Origin: Candidatus Melainabacteria bacterium
Lineage (GTDB): Bacteria; Cyanobacteriota; Vampirovibrionia; 2-02-FULL-35-15
DNA length: 64,000 bases
Assembly (NCBI GenBank): GCA_016201905.1
Contig: JACQBQ010000056.1
Location: forward strand, 33,693-97,692
Direction: 5' to 3'
Positions 60,370-64,000 of the stretch are shown piece after piece. A model generated the notes under the pieces. The model worked only from the letters and a program-made list of their open reading frames with translations. It did no database searches and was not told where the DNA came from. A program made the translations under genes and the position numbers. Numbering within the stretch: the stretch's first letter is position 1; every line of letters begins with the position of its first letter.

Positions 60370-62526
60370 TTATTGCCATTCAATTGCAATTTCAGTATAA
60401 CCTGGACAAAAATCAGCTGGGGAACCAGGGTATAACTTAGTAGGATCTAATTCTTTTCCTTTTTGGTTTCTTGTAACTGGGTTGTGAAAGATGAGTTCTA
60501 TCTTGTCTGCAAGTACTGGTTGAAACTTAGCATTTTGTATCCTATGTTTGTAAGCATTTGGAAACTCAAAAGTCTGAACTGATATTGGCTTGTTACCAAT
60601 ATATAAAATAGCAACAAGCTTTTCCCATGTTTCAAAAAGATGAGTACTTCGCGATAGTAGCCACAATGATTTAATTGTGGAAGGGTTAGCTGGTGTAACA
60701 GTGACAAAAACCGGCTTACTGCCTATCGGAGCCCAGTCAGTATCTAATCTGCCATCTATTATGTTATTGATATCATATTGAGGACTAAATATATTTGTGC
60801 ATGTAACAGTGAATGAAGAAGGTGATATCCTTTCCCTAATAAGATCCCAATTACCGTGATCTAAAAATAATATAGGTTTGAACCATGCAATGACTTCATT
60901 GTAAACAGGGGTATTTTGACCTCTAAGAGTAGCTTCTGGTGATTCAATACTAAATGCAATTCCAAAGAAGATACTGTAGATAGAAAAAAAGACTGCAATT
61001 GTATTAAAAAATAGTTTACCGGGCACAAAATGTGTTTTTTCGCTTGCTGTACCTAAATCATTAAAAGTTAAGGATTTAGACAAATTAGGTTTAGACAATC
61101 TTTCAGTTTTTTTATGTTCTTTAGATTCAATGCAAAATGCAATTCTATAAATTACATTGCAGATAGAAGAAAATAAGACTGCAATTGTGTTAAAAAATAG
61201 TTTACTAGTAGAAGCATAGGCTGAATTGCTGTAAATGTAAAACCAGGCTATAGCTGCTAATAGGATTAAAAATGTTGCATAATCTGCAGTATATCTCATA
61301 ACCGTACCTGGCATAAATAAAAGGATTGAAATGTTTAAAACAGCAGGTATTAGGAGAAGAAGAAATTCATAATAAGGAAAGCTCTTCTTTTCAGATAAAT
61401 ATTTTTTATTGAAAACCTTTTGGAGTATTAATACAATAGGAAGTAAGAAAAGTAAAATAACAAAAGGAATACCTGGAATGGCTCCTGCAATTTGTCCATA
61501 GTCATAATATGGTGGATTGACAATGTATGAGGGTATACTAGATTTTAAATGTGCAAATGGAAAAAATAAATTTAGAAATGGTGGTTGGAATACATTTAAA
61601 TAAAGACTTATAGGTATCCTGGCAGGGTCAAAAAGCTTAACTACAGTCATTGGTTTTCCGGCAAGCTGATATTTAGTACCGAATTCAAATATGCTATCAA
61701 AGCGGAAGTAGTTATATAGCAATAAACCTATTAGACATAACATAAATGGTAAAAGAGAAGCTAAAATTGCAATCAATGTAGAACCCCATTTTTTGTTAGA
61801 TACTTTGCATAATTTAAACCATATAATGGGGAATAAAATACAACATAGGGCAATTTGAGGTCTACCACCAACAGCTAATCCTAAAAAAAAACTTCCAAAA
61901 AAAAGTCTGCTTTTAGATGGCTCTTCTTTAGAAAAAGCTGTAATAAAAAAGTAGATAGCACCCATTAAAAAAAATAGACCCGAAGAAATAGCAACCTCAT
62001 AAATTTGAGGTCTTCGCATTAATATTGGTGTAGCATTTGCAAATGCTATTACTGCAATTGTGAGAAGCATTATCCATTCAGGAATCTTATTAAAGTACTT
62101 CTTTTTAAGATAAAACAACAATAAAATTGCCCAAATTAATGCTCCTATTGAAAATATGAAAATAGCAAGGTTATCATGCATACCATGCTGCATAATAAGT
62201 CGGTATGGTATATAGGTGGTTAGTACTGGTGTTGGTCCAAAATATAAATAATATTTTTCTTTGTATAAAGAAGCATCATGTACTCTATATGCACCATTAA
62301 TAGAAGGATCATAAGGATTACTCAATGACAATAGTTCTGGACGAGGTTTATATAAAAGATGAAGCTTACCTGCAAGAAATGACTGTGCAAGATCATTATA
62401 ACGATTATTGTGATCACTTTTAAAATCAAAATAGTTGTATCCTCCCGTTGCTGTCCAAAAATAGAAAAGCAATACAAAGCTGATAAGCAAGGATCTAAAA
62501 AATATTTTCTTAATACTTAATTGCAT
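60370..62526 (-). CDS. GT-C type membrane protein with C-terminal discoidin-like domain
   Basis: 718 aa from ATG 62526 (MQLSIKKIFFRS); a TTG at 62571 would add 15 codons. About ten transmembrane helices with the first periplasmic loop (DFKSDHNNRYNDLAQSFLAGKL) typical of GT39/PMT-like mannosyltransferase folds. The C-terminal 170 residues are soluble and resemble an F5/8 type C domain (YDINNIIDGRLDTDWAPIG). Between them a segment is duplicated in tandem (KLFFNTIAV...). Probably transfers a sugar from a lipid carrier to an external acceptor, perhaps holding it through the discoidin-like domain. Confidence 0.75.
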   Translation of the reverse strand: MQLSIKKIFFRSLLISFVLLFYFWTATGGYNYFDFKSDHNNRYNDLAQSFLAGKLHLLYKPRPELLSLSNPYDPSINGAYRVHDASLYKEKYYLYFGPTPVLTTYIPYRLIMQHGMHDNLAIFIFSIGALIWAILLLFYLKKKYFNKIPEWIMLLTIAVIAFANATPILMRRPQIYEVAISSGLFFLMGAIYFFITAFSKEEPSKSRLFFGSFFLGLAVGGRPQIALCCILFPIIWFKLCKVSNKKWGSTLIAILASLLPFMLCLIGLLLYNYFRFDSIFEFGTKYQLAGKPMTVVKLFDPARIPISLYLNVFQPPFLNLFFPFAHLKSSIPSYIVNPPYYDYGQIAGAIPGIPFVILLFLLPIVLILQKVFNKKYLSEKKSFPYYEFLLLLIPAVLNISILLFMPGTVMRYTADYATFLILLAAIAWFYIYSNSAYASTSKLFFNTIAVLFSSICNVIYRIAFCIESKEHKKTERLSKPNLSKSLTFNDLGTASEKTHFVPGKLFFNTIAVFFSIYSIFFGIAFSIESPEATLRGQNTPVYNEVIAWFKPILFLDHGNWDLIRERISPSSFTVTCTNIFSPQYDINNIIDGRLDTDWAPIGSKPVFVTVTPANPSTIKSLWLLSRSTHLFETWEKLVAILYIGNKPISVQTFEFPNAYKHRIQNAKFQPVLADKIELIFHNPVTRNQKGKELDPTKLYPGSPADFCPGYTEIAIEWQ
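60942..61205 (-). repeat. Internal tandem duplication within the GT-C gene
   Basis: Two imperfect copies of about 77 bp (61125-61205 and 60942-61018) encode KLFFNTIAVLFSS...AFCIES and KLFFNTIAVFFSI...AFSIES, separated by about 106 bp coding for a hydrophilic K/S/T-rich linker. Strong DNA identity shows a fairly recent duplication that added a transmembrane segment. Confidence 0.7.
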
Positions 62527-62637
62527 AAATAATTTATCTACTGTATATTTAATCTTTTGTTGTTTCTCCAATTAATTTAAGAGGAGCTTCTTTTGATGAA
62601 AGTTCCTATCTGTATTTATGGTTGTGATACTCATTAT

Positions 62638-63861
62638 TTACGATAAATGTCCATCTCCTACCATCACCACATAAGTATTTATCAAAATAGCTACTATCAT
62701 TAACATCCTTTTTGGTATAAATCTAAAAGAAGGATTAGATAATGCACTTAGTATTAAAATAGTCCAAGAACCTAAATTCCACCCTAGATAGCGATAATCA
62801 AAAGCAGAGCCTGTAAAATCTTTATTAACTAAATATGCCAGATGCATAAAGCTAGTAGAAAAAATTACAAATGTTGCTAGCCGAGTAACTTTTGATCTAA
62901 ATAGTTCTCTAAAAGCAAGTATATAAACTATAAGATGTATAAATAACAGCAACCATATAACCTGTTGTGATGGCTTATTATAGATGACTGCTCCAATTAC
63001 TGAACTTATCCACGAGTAAGCCCAGTAATCACCTTTTTTAGTTTGTGGTTCATTTAGGGTGTGAGTCCATGGATCCTCCCAAGCTTGTTTTGGTAATTGA
63101 AGTATAGGTATTCTTACTACCATTTTTAAAGCTTGCTTGGTATTTCTCATTAGCCATCTATAGTCTGTGTTGTGAATACCATTAAAGACAGTTGAATCCC
63201 AAGGAGGAAATAATGGTATTGGTGGGTTAGATATTTTTGTGCAATAGTGAACCCATGGAATTAAAGAAGTAAGAGAAAAAATAAGGATAAAAACTATTTT
63301 AAGTTCATTTTTTGTTGGAAGTTTTAACTTTAAAAAATTCTTACAACAGATTGTTATAACAGCAATAATAAATAATACAGAAGTATACTTCGTAAAAATA
63401 CTTGCGGTTGCTGTAATAAATAAGCAGATTTCAAGTAATCGTGATGGCTTATAACAAAGCTTGTAGGCAATCATACTTAAGACAGCAATCAAAAGGATTG
63501 CCAGAGTATCATTGTTGTAAGAGGTGAAAATATTAACAAATTTAGGAGTTGTACAAAGGTATAAAAGTACAAGCAATTTATCTAATTCACACTTTGTGAC
63601 TTGTTGTAAAAAAAATGACAGAAAAAAAAGCGTTAATCCCCCATAAACAACTGACAATGCTCTTACAATATTTATATGTAGCGTTGGATTTTCATGATAA
63701 TGATTTGGAAACAGTGTGTCTCTTGCTATAAGTGAATTTATTAAATAATAGAGTGGTGGCTGGTGTGGTACTTCAGTTTCACCTGCTAACCTATGTTCGA
63801 CTACTATCCAATGTGTTTTATTAAAATGTGCAAGACAGTCATAGCACATTGAAACATTCAT
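62638..63861 (-). CDS. GT-C glycosyltransferase-like membrane protein, apparently 5' truncated
   Basis: 407 aa from ATG 63861. It holds HQPPLYYLINSLIA in the first loop and about nine transmembrane helices, as in ArnT/PMT-like (GT39/GT83) proteins, but the sequence begins at the middle of the first periplasmic loop (MCYDCLAHFNKTHWI). The first helix and the catalytic Asp region are missing. Upstream in frame are stop codons (TGA, TAA within 40 nt), so either the gene is a truncated pseudogene, or a frameshift separates it from its start. Paralogue-like neighbour of the 718-aa gene. Confidence 0.65.
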   Translation of the reverse strand: MNVSMCYDCLAHFNKTHWIVVEHRLAGETEVPHQPPLYYLINSLIARDTLFPNHYHENPTLHINIVRALSVVYGGLTLFFLSFFLQQVTKCELDKLLVLLYLCTTPKFVNIFTSYNNDTLAILLIAVLSMIAYKLCYKPSRLLEICLFITATASIFTKYTSVLFIIAVITICCKNFLKLKLPTKNELKIVFILIFSLTSLIPWVHYCTKISNPPIPLFPPWDSTVFNGIHNTDYRWLMRNTKQALKMVVRIPILQLPKQAWEDPWTHTLNEPQTKKGDYWAYSWISSVIGAVIYNKPSQQVIWLLLFIHLIVYILAFRELFRSKVTRLATFVIFSTSFMHLAYLVNKDFTGSAFDYRYLGWNLGSWTILILSALSNPSFRFIPKRMLMIVAILINTYVVMVGDGHLS

Positions 63862-64000
63862 ACGACTTGTGAAAAATTATATTCAAAAGCAGCTTAACCC
63901 ATTTTGAGAATGTATGAGCTAGATGAGCAGCTCTCATTTCAAGTTTAGTGTAAATAGATTTGTAACACCTGACATAACGATTAGCCATATGTTCTTGTAT
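63839..64000 (-). CDS. Partial unidentified reading frame at window edge
   Basis: Open frame from the right window edge (ATG at 63988) reading ANRYVRCYKSIYTKLEMRAA and ending at 63839, overlapping the previous gene by 23 nt. The composition (R/K/H-rich, then a short hydrophobic stretch) is not recognised. It may be the end of another gene or chance. Confidence 0.2.
   Translation of the reverse strand: MQEHMANRYVRCYKSIYTKLEMRAAHLAHTFSKWVKLLLNIIFHKSYECFNVL

Noticed and set aside
63839..64000. Edge reading frame as transposase fragment
   Set aside because: R/K-rich sequence suggested it, but no DDE or HTH motif and no inverted repeats are visible, so it is left unassigned.

Overview
The window is one AT-rich (roughly one third G+C by eye), densely packed bacterial chromosome segment with about 60 protein genes on both strands. 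I see no tRNA, rRNA, CRISPR array or intact insertion sequence. Several features point to a diderm bacterium of the wider cyanobacterial lineage without photosynthesis genes, such as the Melainabacteria/Vampirovibrionia. These are a response regulator very like cyanobacterial RpaB, an L34 protein of the cyanobacterial 'TLGG...SGFRAR' type, an outer-membrane-type beta-barrel, and a matrixin-like protein of a kind common in cyanobacteria. The taxonomic placement is inference.

Layout. 1-8.4 kb: 3' part of rel (ppGpp), two small secreted cysteine-rich paralogues, maf, and two secreted TPR proteins, the second a FecR-TPR-barrel fusion. 8.4-21 kb: moxR, dnaJ, pyrF, pmbA, a PAP2 phosphatase, ubiD, murA, a YggU protein, a patatin and an aldehyde dehydrogenase. 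21.2-24.8 kb: dnaA divergent from rpmH-rnpA-yidD-yidC, the classic neighbourhood of a bacterial origin. 25-29 kb: a prepilin, two tandem copies of an unrecognised structured RNA each followed by a conserved terminator hairpin and a low-complexity protein gene, then purD. 29-33 kb: a Tat-exported SOD-like protein, a membrane-anchored phosphoesterase, MarC and two small paralogues. 33-40.6 kb (minus strand): rpaB-like regulator, argH, a sugar nucleotidyltransferase, rimM, trpF and alaS. 40.6-48 kb: a degenerate metallopeptidase, malQ and a GH57 enzyme (alpha-glucan metabolism), cutA and hypothetical proteins. 48-56 kb: valS, dxr, pth, dnaX, ispF, a membrane protein and phoU. 56-64 kb: an envelope glycan cluster with ugd, a sugar epimerase, a methyltransferase, GT2 and two GT-C membrane enzymes.

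Two dispersed repeat families run through the window. R1 is a TCATTGCGAGG...CCTCGCAATGA palindrome, mostly between genes, with one copy read through as protein. R2 is about 85 nt with two hairpins whose stems covary between copies. In all five full copies it ends 6-8 nt before a start codon (pyrF, murA, rpmH, trpF, rimM), and its second hairpin alone lies inside an insertion in ubiD. R2 and the tandem RNAs at 25.9-26.8 kb are the strongest candidates for undescribed biology. Other items of note are the paired CCC proteins with matching upstream palindromes, a matrixin-like protein lacking two of three zinc histidines, and a pair of small proteins resembling free-standing protease propeptides.
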